64,000 nucleotides of DNA, taken from contig JAQGDQ010000159.1 in the NCBI GenBank assembly GCA_030141605.1, positions 409,727 through 473,726 on the forward strand, written 5' to 3'. This DNA comes from Tubiluchus corallicola (Eukaryota; Priapulida; Priapulimorpha; Priapulimorphida; Tubiluchidae). Positions 50,101 through 62,517 of this stretch are shown here, one piece after another. Position 1 is the stretch's first letter. Each line of letters begins with the position of its first letter. Below the pieces are notes generated by a model that was not told where the DNA came from, ran no database searches, and was given only the letters and a program-made list of their open reading frames with translations. A program made the position numbers and the translations under genes.

Positions 50101-53100
50101 CAACTTGAAAACAACTTGTATGATGTTCATCATTTCATCCGTAACAACTTACGATTTTCTGGCGAAATAATGCGCAGACGTTATGACGTCAAAGCCAAGA
50201 CCCTACGTTTAAAACCTGGTTTTTCAATCCACAGCGCAAAGTTGCACGGTCGCCAAAGTTGCAATAGGACCATACGAAATCGTTAAGCAATTGTCAGAAG
50301 TAGTTTTTCGCATTTTCTTGGAGTACTCCAGAAGTTCAGAGTACTTCCACGCAAGTAGATAGCCAAGAAGAAGAGCAAGTAGATAGTAGAAGAGCTTTCC
50401 GGGAACAGCAATGAGAATTCTTTAGTTGAAGCTCCAGTTTCTTTTGGATTGCCACCACCCCCATACTCTCCGCTTAGAAGCAGCATCTCAGAATCGGAAG
50501 TAGAAACTGCATTGAATTCACCTGCCTTTGTGCCTGGTAATGACAGCCTTTCTGCGCTTGCCCTGTTGCCCCAGCAAAGTCTTACTAGTGATTATTTCCC
50601 CAGCGATCGCATGGAAGCTCCGTCTCCACCTCCTTTATCACCCGTTCCCCCAAGAACTTCTACTCCTACAAAAAACCAGCTTCGCCTGGTCCATTAAAAG
50701 TCTGTTGTCGAGTGACACAGGGACTGAAGTCTCAGAAAGTGAAACTAGCTCTCTGACGAAGTCTTCTCAGAGAAACCGTAAAAATACACAGAGCGGAGTA
50801 GATAGTGGAGAAAACCACTATTCTTTACGAAGTTATGGAATTCGATACGCAAAGTGAAGACGAAAATGCCGAAGTTATTAGTTGCTAGAATTTACAGGAA
50901 TGGAAATGTCTAGTAAGCTACATAACTATAAACTGTCTTATTTGCGTTTTATGACACTGGAAAATGCAACGGTGTAATGTATTTAGTTTAACTATCTTTG
51001 AAACTTGAATTGCTTTCGCTAATCAATTGTTTTTTGAATCGGCCTCATTTTAGCTTCCCAGCAGCACCTAGCCCATCGTACCCTCGGTGGACGTGACTGA
51101 CAGAGATCGAAGTCAGTTGGTAAAGTATTCGTTGATTAAAGGTAAAGTCAAATCTCACTCGTGACGACTTTCAGTGCTTGATCGTGAGACTGGGCTGTTA
51201 TTCGTTTTTTGTAATTATTGTTAATTCTGTGCTGTTTTGTTCCCTAGTGAATTGTTCTGTTGCCATTTAACAAGAAATTTGTATGAAAGAAATTACTGTT
51301 ATTCTAATGGTTGGTGAAAAAAGAAAAAAATCCTGTTTATGTTGAAAAGAGTACGCTTGTCTTTTAAAACGTTATCACGGCAATTTATGTTTCTCAAACA
51401 TTCTTGTTTCAGTGCTGAATACAGGGCAAATCTGACAGCATTGAGTGAAATCGTCGTTTCTGTACAATCGACGTTCTTAAGTACATGTTCTTATGGAGAA
51501 ACTATAATTTTTGGCGTTGTGTTTTACGTGTATTTGTTTAATTTTGCTTCTGCAAGAGTTTAACTGCAGCTTGTTTCAGGATCTTGACCGTGAAGCAGTG
51601 CAGTGGAAACATTGTAACATCTCGTTTTAACTTTGCCCGTTGTCGATTTCTTGTAGCCGTACCTACTTTGCACTGTCGCTGTCATTATTGGGTATCTTAG
51701 CCAGATTGGTCTGCTTTCGGCTGATTATTAGATTGTTGGAAGGACCGATGGAATAATTTCATTTAATCATTTTTTGTATAATTTGTTAGTTTTTGTTTGA
51801 CTTAGTGCAAACTCATTTGCGACAATTTAACTTTCTATTTGCTACATTAAAGGAGCAGTAAACGTTAGGTGACAACCTTTTTCTCACACTTGTAGCAGCT
51901 ATTAATTCGGTTGTTACCTGATTTACGAACAAATGTGACTTATTCTTATGTGCGTTATGCTTTATAAACAATTGGAATTATCAGTTTGGTTGTATCTAAT
52001 ATTTCAGATGACTTGTGTAATGAAGATTACTTTTGAACATTCAGAATTTATGTAACGTACGTGATTAGGTGTGAAATAAAGAAATGCCAGTACCAATTTT
52101 TGTATTTCCTTAGGTAATGAAAGGAGTTAGATGCATGGTAAACTAATTCGTCATTCTACTAGCCCCTTTGAACATGAGGATAGGTCCATTTGACGACAAA
52201 TGGAGGCTAAAAAGGGGGTAGTGTTGCCGGCACGCTTAGTCAGGGTTGGCTTTGCGCATGCGCGTCATTTGCTATAACAGCAGTGAGCACGTAGTTTTCT
52301 ACGTCTCTGTCGTGTTGTCACGTCCACCATGTGTGCTGCTCTTTCCAGTGCCTAGCAGTGATTGCCATTTTGGTAGGTACGGCATAGTTCGAATCTAATT
52401 AATTATCTTTTGTCTTTCTTTCTTGTGCACTCCTTCCTGGTAGGATGCAAAGCGGTCAAACGAAGACTGACTGCTCAGCCGTCTTCACGTCCCTCGACCC
52501 CCTGGCGGCTCCCAGGGAGGGCTCCGCAACAGTATTTTTATAACTTTCCTTACAAATGGCACAGCTAATATTTATTTGAATTCTGCGTCTGCGAGGATTT
52601 GAGGGTAAGCAGTACACCCTGAGGCGTTGACTCCAGTAACCGTCGGCTACACGCCTGCCGGTTAAAGTTCGATCGATGGAAATCGTTCTGCTCGGTTTAC
52701 CGGAAATTAATCGTTTTTGTTAAATTAAAAGTTAAATTAGCACGCACTAGCCTTTTCCTTAGCAAGTATCAGAACTTTTTCTTTTATGCAGTTCGAACCT
52801 TGCAAGCTAGGATCTGACGCTAATTGCCAGTATCTACTTTATATAGTTAAGTATGACAATAACTAACTCAATATTAAGAAAAAGTCTATGAAATAAGACA
52901 GTGAACCGGCAAAATCTTAACCTTGTGCAAATGCACATTACCATGCATTTTCCATTCCATTCTGCCATTCACTTACTAGCCAAGTTCTTACTTGACTTTG
53001 CAGCCAAGTACACAGGACACCCCGCTATTTCCCATGCCCAAAAAGACAAGAAGGCTCACTCGGCGTCTAATTAGACTAGTCATCCAACAGCACGATTAAT

Positions 53101-56100
53101 AAATTGACGGAAAAAATCGCACTTCTTAATGCGACAGCGCTATATTGAGCCTCGTATTGACAAACGGATACGCAGGCATAACAGTACGCATTGTTTTAAT
53201 GCTTAAAAAACGAACAAGTACCTTCTGTGTAATCAGTTTACTAATTCTTCGCCAAATTTACCGTAACAGTAGATAATAAGTTGAAAGACAAAAGCAGGCC
53301 GGCTTGATGCAACTAAAAAAATATGGCGTTTATTACAGTATTACTGCAGTTACGGAATTTTAAATATAAAAAATGTTTCTAGACCCAGTTTATGCATATA
53401 ACTAGGCGTTCGCTTTTCGACATAAATATTTCAAACCTTTGACTGCGTCTCAGACATATTCTTTGCTCGCACCGAGTCAATGGAATCTACAACACTGGTA
53501 GGCTTTTCTTTTGGCAGGTGTCTGTAAAGAAAAAAGACAAAATACCGGTCACAATGCCAAAGGCGCATGAACCAATTATGATAAATAGCTCGTTTAAATG
53601 GTATGGTACTATGTAAGAATATTTTGAATCAGTCATTATTATTATATGTAGCAGGTGCACAAGCACCCAACAAAAAAGGAGCAAGAGAATGTAAAAATTT
53701 GAAAATTTAAAATTTAGTTTTACATAAATGTTACGATGTCTAAAACGGGAAGTTGGCGGTATTTAAGAATTTAATGCATTTGCCTGGGATTACATACCTA
53801 CAGCTTCACCTACAACTTAAAAACTACACGGTTGGAACAATAGACTAATCAGACGGCGTTGTCAAAGATGGCAAAAAATCCTACGGTTTATTCCCTCTGT
53901 CAAGGCGTCTTTTTCTCGTGATGTTGTTGTTTATAATCAGCACAAAGTCTTATCATTCGTTAATGACACTGTAGTTAATACAGCGCTCTAGAACCTACTC
54001 TTTCCTCTGCTGCACATGCAATGTGATAATTTTTAGAGATAAATTATCGCACTTCTGCTGTTCAGCTAAACCGAAGCCAAAATCAACGGTGGGTGCAGAA
54101 AAAGTAGTTATCCTACTTCTGACACCAGTAAACTGAAACCAGATCGGCCCACCCAGGAGTGAAAACAAGGTATAAATGCATAGTAGCCTAATCAAACATT
54201 GGGGAATAAGATTCATTTGATAGTGTACACTTGTGCATAAAAAGTGAAGTGACAACTGAGTACTATCTCTTGAGAGAATAGCCAATGAAAACAATGACTC
54301 ACAATATGAGTTTATGTTTCGCTAAGAATTTACGCTTGATTTTTTAAGTAGTCCAGGACGCTCGGCGTAAAATAAACGAAATACTAGTAATTTGCAGACT
54401 AGAATATTAGCAGAAAAAAAATAAACAGATGTACAAAGATCTTAAAAAGTGCACTAAATGTTTTGATAGTCATGATAGTCGCAATATTGTAACAGCGACC
54501 ACAGCAATAACAAGAGCGCAGACAACAGCAGCTACGTCAGTGATAGTGGAGCGATGACCATGACACGAAAACAGCAATGACAACGATGGCTAAAATGGCA
54601 ACAACAATGGCAGCAACAAATAACAACAACTACTACTACAGTAGCAATAAATCAATAATATCACAGCAACAGCGAAAACAATATGATGACAACGGCGGAT
54701 TTTAATGGAGAGTATTTTGGAATAGAAAACTTTTTGCACGTTCTAGCAGATTAGACCTTTAGAACATTGTTAATGATTAAACTAATACACTACTAGTCAT
54801 TAGAAACTGAGATGTTGTGAACTCATGTAAACTCTGTGGCATCAGTATAAAATTTTATTTTTAAACGTTAGAGCAAGCGTCGTTATCCCTCCTCGCACTG
54901 CAGCGACGTACACTTGTTTTTCGACCTTGAGAAACTGGATGTTTAAAATAGCAGCTTCTTCCAAATCCGATCAGCCTGTAGAATCTTCATACTGCGTCTA
55001 AGCATCTTTTTGCCAGGTTACAAGAGCTTAACTGACGATGTATTCTTGGTGAAGACATGTCTTGTATTAGTTATTACCCAGTTCCTTTACAACTCTGTAT
55101 AGGATGTTGGACAACCAAAGGTGATGAAAGCTTCACTATTTGATGTACCAAACACCAGTACATTAGTGCAGGTATATGAGAATTAAGTTTGTGCTCCTCA
55201 AAATCTACATATTTCAAATTTTACACATTTAAATCGTTAGCAAGGAATTGTAAAAAAGTCAGGATGTGGGACTGAAAACAGAATTTCTTAAAGCGTGTTT
55301 CAGACGTTAGGTTAAAATCACTTGGTAGTTGAAGGAGAAGTACACCTGCCTTATGTTTTATGATGTTATAGTCTACAAACCTGCTACAATACGGTTGTTT
55401 CTGATACGTTTTTGCCGTCTTCAAATTGAGCGACGAGTTACAATCCACACACCGAAAGCAAGGTTTATGGTATATCTGAAAACATTTAACTATGAGTAAT
55501 AGTGCTTCTGTTTTTCTGTTTTCTAGTTGCAGCTACAAGTGTAACCACATCTTTATTCCTTTGCGTAATTTCATATATACGGGTAACTACTTGTAAATAA
55601 TTTTTATGCACACTTTAGTCTGAAATACGATAAATAAGCGATAAAACATTACAAGTCAAGGCCAACTCCTTCCTCCTTGCTCCTTGGACTCCTACACAAC
55701 GCTCTCGTTTGAATCCGTTTACGGTTATATAAATTATAAATTCAGGTTAATTTATTGGGCGTTAGAACCTTTTCTCTATTACTACAGCCGGCAGTTTATT
55801 TGCGCCACTGTATCTTGCGTTAATAGTTTAACAATACTCCCAAATGTAATCTTCGAAAAGCAAAAGCACCGTTTACTAAAATACTGTATTTTGCAATGGT
55901 ATCTCTATGCATTCACAAAAAGTTATTTTTAAAAACAACTTCTTGAGTATCAATATCTTTCCTACCCCTTTGAACACCCAAAATGGTTAGGGCGAAAAAG
56001 TGTTTGCGCAAGAGTTCAAGGTTGCAATAAGAAGCCGTGTAAACATTTTGAGTTAGATTATTAACTTGGAGGACTTGCTTCACGTGATAACTGCAGCTGT

Positions 56101-58597
56101 TAGCAGCAAGTGCAGCTGCGACAGCTGGAATTAAGAAACCATGACATTACAGCTTACTTGACGAGAACTCACGCTCGACAAGTACAAAGTATGAGAAGCA
56201 GGAGACAAGGTGAAAAAATCTGAGGAAAGCCAGAGTGGCTGCGAATTAAAACGGATTCCAAACACGTATATACAGTTGTAGCATATAAACAAGTTTGATA
56301 GTTAGTCCTTACTGTTGGGTAGAACATTACATCGGTAATGCAACGACACACTGAAGTTTTACTATTAAATGGTTCAACAGTTAAAGTGTAAAGTATAAAC
56401 AGAGGTTGAAATTCTGAGCCTAAAAATAACCAAACAATGGAATCAGAAAAAGCTCAATGAAAATCAGATGTTTAAATCATTCTTTAATGACACTTTTTCG
56501 TTATCCCAATTAAGCCGTTCTAATAAAATTCGGCACAGTTTTTATTTACCTACATTTTATCTTTTCTGAGTAGGTAGAACGCCGCGGAGGAGTACTCCAA
56601 GGAGTTGAAACTTGCTTATTAATTGCAACAGTTGTATCAGGATGATCGGAGAACAGAATTTTTCGGAATAAAATTGTAACACAAATGCTTTTTCTGTTTT
56701 CTGAATGGCTGTTCTGCAATGTTACAGAAAAATTCTCTCCCCCATCAAATGGCCTTGAGGAAAATTTTTAGGGCCGATTTCTTTAGGACCGCTTCACCCA
56801 GCACTAGCTTTAGCAACCATGTCGTTACTGACCTTTTTATTAGTATCTAATGCCATTTAGCTTAGGTTAATGACTAATATGTGACTAATAATATAAAATG
56901 TTATTCTCATAAATTAGTTGCCATGATTACTGTTCATCTTAGCAAAGGGCAGCATTAGCTACAGGGTATCAACAAGTACATTTCTAAGCAATTTTGAGAC
57001 GGGACGGTTTTTTGGGTAGTGCACCCTGATGTACTATCTACAATTTTTTTCTACTACTATTCAGATTATCACAATGGCGCACAGCATAATACACTGTACT
57101 AACAAAGTCAATTCTCAATGCATGGCACAGCATTGTATAGTTTTATCCTCGCCATGCACAATTTGTACATTTTCAAGTGCTTGTCTAGGCCTAAAATTCT
57201 AAAATTAAACCAGCCCAATAATTTTCCCTAAGGCCAATTTATGCTGCGCTAACATACTTATTCAGAAAAAAAAACAAAAAGCATTTTTGTTGCAATTAAG
57301 TTCCACAGATCGGGAATTTAGCAGTATTCCAAAATTAACCCATATAGTAGGGGCATCTCTGTCACACATTGTGCTTTTGTTTATCTTCAAATAACCTTTG
57401 TTATTTGGAGGGTTAGCAAAAAACTAAATTTTACTATTCAGCAGTAAATATTTTCCACATTCTCGCAAAATTTATTTGTCTTGGAAAGAGGGCTCGCTAA
57501 ATTAGTAGATTTGGAGGTGACCCTATTTTAGATTATAGGAACCGCAAGCTATTGGCTTTTTTTTTGAAGAACACAGTGCCTATATTTTCAAGTGACTGTG
57601 AAAATACCCCCTAATTATTATTGCTGGCATTTTGCCGCATACCAACAGCCTGCAAAATGCCCGCTTCAGTTAGCCAGATTTCAAAACCTGTGGTAGTCAT
57701 CCGATTTCTCCCTTCGGATGTGTTTTGATTAGTTTTCAAGCTTTAAAACAGACTGAAAGAAATCATGAACATTTGGTGGGTAGAAGGCCTGAAAGGCAGA
57801 AAGCGTTGTGCCTATCCAACTTAAGCAATAATTCTTCAGCACTTCACTTTTTCGTAAATATAATTCGATGCTAACTTATTTGCTGCTCTTTCTTTCCTGT
57901 TTTTCTTTCTTTCCTTCCTTCTTTCTTCCATTCTTTGTCCTTCTTGTTTTTTTCCCGTATTTCTTTCTTTCGTTTCTTATTTTCTGCTTTTTATTATCAT
58001 TCAACGTTTTTATGATTCTTCTTTTCTGATTTATTCTTCTTTCTTCGTTTTTCTTTTCTCTTTCCGTTCTTTTTTCTCTCTATTTTTTGTTACTTTTTCT
58101 CAGTGTCACTTCTTTCTTTTTCATAAACGGTTCATTATTCCATTATGTTTACTAATCTTTATGTCACTTACAATGCACGCCAAAACTATGCAGTGCCCTT
58201 ACTGCACAAACTACCAGGAGACTGAACTACGCATGCGAGAGTTGAATATAAACTTATAAACTTAGAGGAAACTTTTAAAAGCCCTGGAATTTAATCGGTG
58301 CTATTAAATTAGAAAAGTAATCTTTATAAATTCGGATGTATTACACTTTTCTCGATAATACAATTTGAAACAACTTGTGATATAACACTACATATGTTGT
58401 AATGATTATGTCAACCAGCAATTACTTTGTTTCGAGAAATAAAGGCATTAGTTATTAGAATTATTGTAAAAATTACCACTACAATATGGATCAATTCTAA
58501 TGAAAACATATCGCCATTCATTAACTATACCCACCATGTCTAAGTAGCTCAACTGCTCCATGGGGTAAACTGTTTTGTCGCATTTCACACACTTCAT
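47155..58597 (-). CDS. Small LIM-nebulin protein, LASP-like, no SH3 domain
   Basis: LASP-family proteins bind F-actin through nebulin repeats and localise to adhesions and muscle structures. Four minus-strand exons with continuous phase encode 124 residues: 58597-58535, 55475-55381, 53521-53437, 47286-47155 (stop TAA). Exon 1 gives MKCVKCDKTVYPMEQLSYLD. Exon 2 begins IYHKPCFRCVDC and ends with QPYCS; exon 3 continues RHLPKEKP. Together they form a full LIM domain: C-x2-C, H-x2-C, C-x2-C, C...H. Two nebulin-like repeats follow (VVDSIDSVRAKNMSETQSK; then YEKQKGHYTTIVDDP and RAKQAAANASDRVYK with the SDxxYK motif). An in-frame stop upstream fixes the start at 58597. Human LASP1 continues with a linker and SH3; here the frame ends six codons after SDRVYK. 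An alternative donor (gtaatt) overlaps the stop, so a longer isoform is possible, but I found no further exon. Intron 3 contains an LTR retrotransposon. Confidence 0.85.
47423..47720 (+). repeat. 5' LTR
   Basis: Begins TGTTAAAG and ends CCGCAACA. It matches the 3' LTR from GCGCATGCGCG (about 47443) to its end. TATA-like CTATAAAAG lies at about 47460. The first 20 bp differ from the 3' LTR, and the LTR is 12 bp shorter. Confidence 0.85.
47722..47740 (+). other. Primer-binding site
   Basis: TGGTGTCGAAGTTGGGGAT lies two bases after the 5' LTR. It starts with TGG as expected for complementarity to a tRNA CCA end. I cannot identify the tRNA with certainty. Confidence 0.65.
52209..52221 (+). other. 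Polypurine tract
   Basis: AAAAAGGGGGTAG immediately before the TGTT that begins the 3' LTR, the site for plus-strand priming. Confidence 0.75.
52222..52531 (+). repeat. 3' LTR
   Basis: TGTTGCCGG ... CCGCAACA, 310 bp. About four substitutions against the 5' LTR in the first 230 shared bases, and more in the last 40. The TATA-like box is changed to CTATAACAG. Confidence 0.88.
57885..58085. repeat. Pyrimidine-rich tract
   Basis: About 200 bp of TTTCTTTC/TTCTTTCC-type sequence in the first intron of the LIM-nebulin gene, close to exon 1. On the sense strand of that gene it is a polypurine tract. Confidence 0.8.
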
Positions 58598-61500
58598 TTT
58601 TACTCTTAAATATATAATCGCTCAGTTTTAGAACAAAAAACAGTCCTTTCCCAGTCCTTCCTGTACAAGCTGCGCCAGAGTATAGAGCGGTAAACACTTC
58701 TCTGCGATGACTTTTGGGATAGATACTTGATTCCTTTAAGGGAGTAGGAGGGCCTGTGACCATGTGACGTTCAGTTGCGTTTTTGTTCTACCTCCTTACA
58801 TGCTGACGTGTATAAATAGGTATATTTCTCTTAGTGGGCTACAATCTTGATCATCCAGTCATTCACTCATTCGCTCCTTCATTCAAAGGCAAAGCACTAA
58901 TCTAATTTATTGTAACTAATTACAACAAAAATATTTCTTTCACTTTGATGCCTATACATTTTCGTTTCTGGAACGATTTAAAAACCAAATTTCGACACAA
59001 CACGGTGGTTTTCTGCAGTTAGTTATTGAACACCAAGAGGGCGTGCTCGACAACTCAAAAGAGAGGTTCAGAGTTTTTGTGAAATATTTTTAAGTTGTTT
59101 TAATCTAAAACGAACGCAACATATTTTGACATAGATTTAGAGTGCTTCCTGATGGCTTGCATACGCTCTTAATTAGCAGCCAAAAGAACCTTGTAGCGCA
59201 GAGATGTTGAGGAGCGGCGATGCTTCTCCAATAAGGAGGAGATTGTTAGCGCTTTTCTAACGAGATTCTCTACGCCCTGATACTTGCGCATCATTCGTAT
59301 TTCTCTGGATGACATTAGAATTGAATGACCACTTGATTATGTTCGTAGACTGAGAAGACCTGAGGTTATAATCTGCGCTGTTGATCTTAGAAAAAGCATT
59401 GGTCTGCAAGGTGTGGTTAACAAAAGTTGTTTGGATAATACAAAACTGTGCAGTAGGCAAACACATATACGTTTATTTTCTCTATTTATTCTCTATCTCG
59501 ATTTTTGTCCTGTATGTTTTTCTTTTTCGGCAGAACTCCTTCACCATTGTAAAACGACCCGGGAATGGTCTGTAGCTCACCTTTTCTCGTTGCCATTGGA
59601 ACAGCAGTGGTGCCAATGGTTTCAACTAGTTGCCGTTGCTGCTGCCGTTGCTTATGCTGATACCTCACTGTCACCGTTGCAGCTGTTGCAGTTATTGTTG
59701 TTGCGGCTGCTGTTACTCCTGACATCACTGCCGCTGTTGAGACTATTTCATGTTAATTCTACATACTTTTCAAATTACATTATTTGCATATTATTAACGA
59801 AGTTTTGTTAAGTGATGGCAAATTAATTCAGTGATGCAAATTTCACTACCAAGGTAGTCCTCGTAAAAAGATGAATCGTTCATAACCTTCAAAAAATTAA
59901 AAAGCATTTAATTAGTTGCATCTATTGTAAGGTGTTAAATTATCCATCACAAACTCTTTGTGCAGTATTTTATTGTTTGCAATGTGTGTCATTTTCTATG
60001 TGATGTCTAGTCAATTCCAATCAAATTTGTTATGATTTCGGTTACTCGTTTCTCGAATTCTTGAAAGTAAGCAAAAAGTTTGTAACTATGATTTCTATCA
60101 TATTGCGCATGGGTTAAATTTTAAGGAGGGTGTAAAGGCCATCGCAAGCACAGCATACCGTATTTGAAAGCTGTACCGATGTTGTTTACAAGAGCATCTC
60201 ATTCCAGTAATAGACTGCAGAACTGTGTCGTTTTGAGAAGCCAAGAATTTTGTACAGGCTTCATTTAAAACAAGGAGCTCGTTTAATGAAGTTTGTTAAC
60301 AACAGAGAGCACCACATGCTTGCATGGAACTCTCAAAGTCGATCAAGAGACCAAGGAGTAACCATAGATTTAAACACTAAGAGATTACCCAATGACTTGG
60401 TTAAGTTAATGTGAATAATTAATGCCAGTTATAAAATTAAGAATGACATTATGATGCAGGACTGGCTTTCAGCATTACATCACCAACTCCATACTCATAA
60501 GTCTAAAATAATTGTGGCACTTAAGGAAGGACGTTGTTTTTAAATCAATAAAAAGACCAGGAAAAAAGTAACGAAATCATAAAAAATCGTTTTAAAAGTT
60601 TTGTAAAACTTTTACGACATTCTGAATGCATTTCTGTAAAATTTAATTATTGGTCCTAGACATGTAAAGTAGTGCATTGGATAGTCAGGTTTTTAAATGA
60701 TGCTGGGTACCCAATATTCCCACACTTGGGATTTTCTTTCTTTGGCATAAAAACTTTCTAGGACAATTTTTGATAGTATATTGTTTTACATAATTCCAAA
60801 TTGTTAATCAAAAGATGCATGCAGGAGCTTTTTAAAACCCTTTATCATATCAATTTTCTACGCACTTTTTTCTTTTATTTTCCACTTTTTTATTAGCAAT
60901 TAAAGTAGAACGTTATAGTTAGTTCATTATCTAAATAATGTTGGTTCGTCACCATGTCATTAATCTCATGAAACGTCTACATGAGAAAAGATAACATCTA
61001 GAAAGATATGTAAAAGTGAACATGTCTTACAGAGTTTTCCGTAAAGACATCATGTAAAAATGCTAAAAGGGATTTATAAAATACCTAAGAGCGTTTGAAT
61101 TACGAAGAATTATATCAACAATTAGATATTGAAAAAAAACTATAATAGTAATGTTGCCCCAAGACAGTGCTTAAAATTGTAGTACGGCAGTATATTCTAA
61201 TTGCTCTACCAATTTAATAACTAGGCACAAGAATGTAACAGGCTTATAAACATAACACATGTTGTTTCCCATTTCATTACAGTTCAAACAATCAATCGCA
61301 ATGTTCTTAACTTATTTTTTCACCAAATATTAACAGAAAATGTTTTTACAACACCCACACCCCATGTGTGTCTAATCTATTTGCTGATCCTTTTCTGCTT
61401 ACCTGCCTACCTTAAATTAACTAACAGACAAATAGACTAAAAGACGTTCATTTCTAATCAGGCTTGATAAAATCACGACGAGAACATAGGAGCGGACTCC

Positions 61501-62517
61501 ACGGGACTATGAAAGCAGCTATATACTAGCATACCTTATTACTTATGCAAACTCTCATCCTTACAAAGTTCATTTCTGGTTTAAGTAAAGCAACCCTGTA
61601 AATGCGATTTCAGAACCCAATCTGTGCAACCAGAATTAATTTAAAATGCGCCAAAAAGGCTTTAACAGTCGGGGTGACTCTAGGTTCGAAAACAGCTTAG
61701 ATCAGCCTTCTGAAAAGCGTGAAAAGTAAATGCCATCTTTTCTTTCCATTGATGTGCACGTCAGCAATGATGCTAATCGGCCAAGAACAGCTACCTGCCG
61801 GTTGCTATGGTAACCAGATAGTAGACATGGGCAAATGTAAGGTGACACATCCAGCGAGTCGCGAGGAAGCTGCATAAACAATACCCGCAGCAAACAGTCG
61901 GATTGATCTAGCTGACAAGATTTTTAAAGCGCCTGAGATTTGTGTTGCACGAAAGGTACGTGAAGTGAAATTGAACAATCTAACGAACTTTTTGATTTGA
62001 AGTCAGTACAGGTATTGATCTTTTTACCTGAATTCTTTGTCACCTGATCACGCAGACGTCTGTTGCACATCAAGGTATGCTTATAAATTCTAATATCTGT
62101 GTATGTAACAATTACAGCTACCTCAGTTGCTTACAAAGCCTAGTGGGAGTCCACAAATGTATCATATGTAAAAATGTGTAAAAGTTACTTAACATCATGT
62201 GTTACTATCATTAGGAAAAATAATTAATTACTACTAATATTTTAAGTTTTAATTTTAAATAGTCTTGAACTATGTATGGTACATAACTTAACTGTTAACG
62301 GGTTGTTATATTAATCAGTAGTCATTTTACGTAAGAAAAAGTGCTAAAACCAGTATTACGTACGAAAAAGTATATTGTTAATTTAATTCGATTAATTGAA
62401 AATCTTATTTCCACAAAATGGATAGTTTTAGAAACTGCAGAGCGTTTAAATACTAAGCAATTTTTCATGCCGCTGATTTTTTAGAGTGGTGCAAAGAAAC
62501 ACTAAACGTGTGACGTC
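58598..62517. other. Intergenic region between LIM-nebulin 5' end and GPCR
   Basis: About 3.9 kb between two divergently transcribed genes. A TATAAATA sequence lies at 58811 but its use is unproven. A TTG/CTG-rich low-complexity stretch lies at about 59625-59745. The ORFs here (up to 132 codons) derive from it or are chance. No conserved exon seen. Confidence 0.45.

Larger units (their letters stand above)
47423..52531 (+). mobile_element. Defective Ty3/gypsy-like LTR retrotransposon
   Basis: 5.1-kb element between direct LTRs, inserted in the third intron of the LIM-nebulin gene. It has a PBS after the 5' LTR, a polypurine tract before the 3' LTR, a gag-like region (48069-49212, frameshifted) with a zinc knuckle CYNCGGHGHFAKHF whose last Cys is Phe, and an integrase region (about 49316-50230) with zinc-binding and core parts (ERIAID, FTKWPEVFAIP, KTRTVPLNPKSDGLAERY). 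Protease, reverse transcriptase and RNase H are absent: the sequence passes from the knuckle to the integrase within about 250 bp. Stops and frameshifts occur throughout, so it could move only with help in trans. The clade is inferred from integrase wording. Confidence 0.88.

Noticed and set aside
53995-54294. 99-codon minus-strand ORF as an extra LIM-nebulin exon
   Set aside because: Residues do not fit LIM or nebulin patterns, and exons 2 and 3 join in phase without it.
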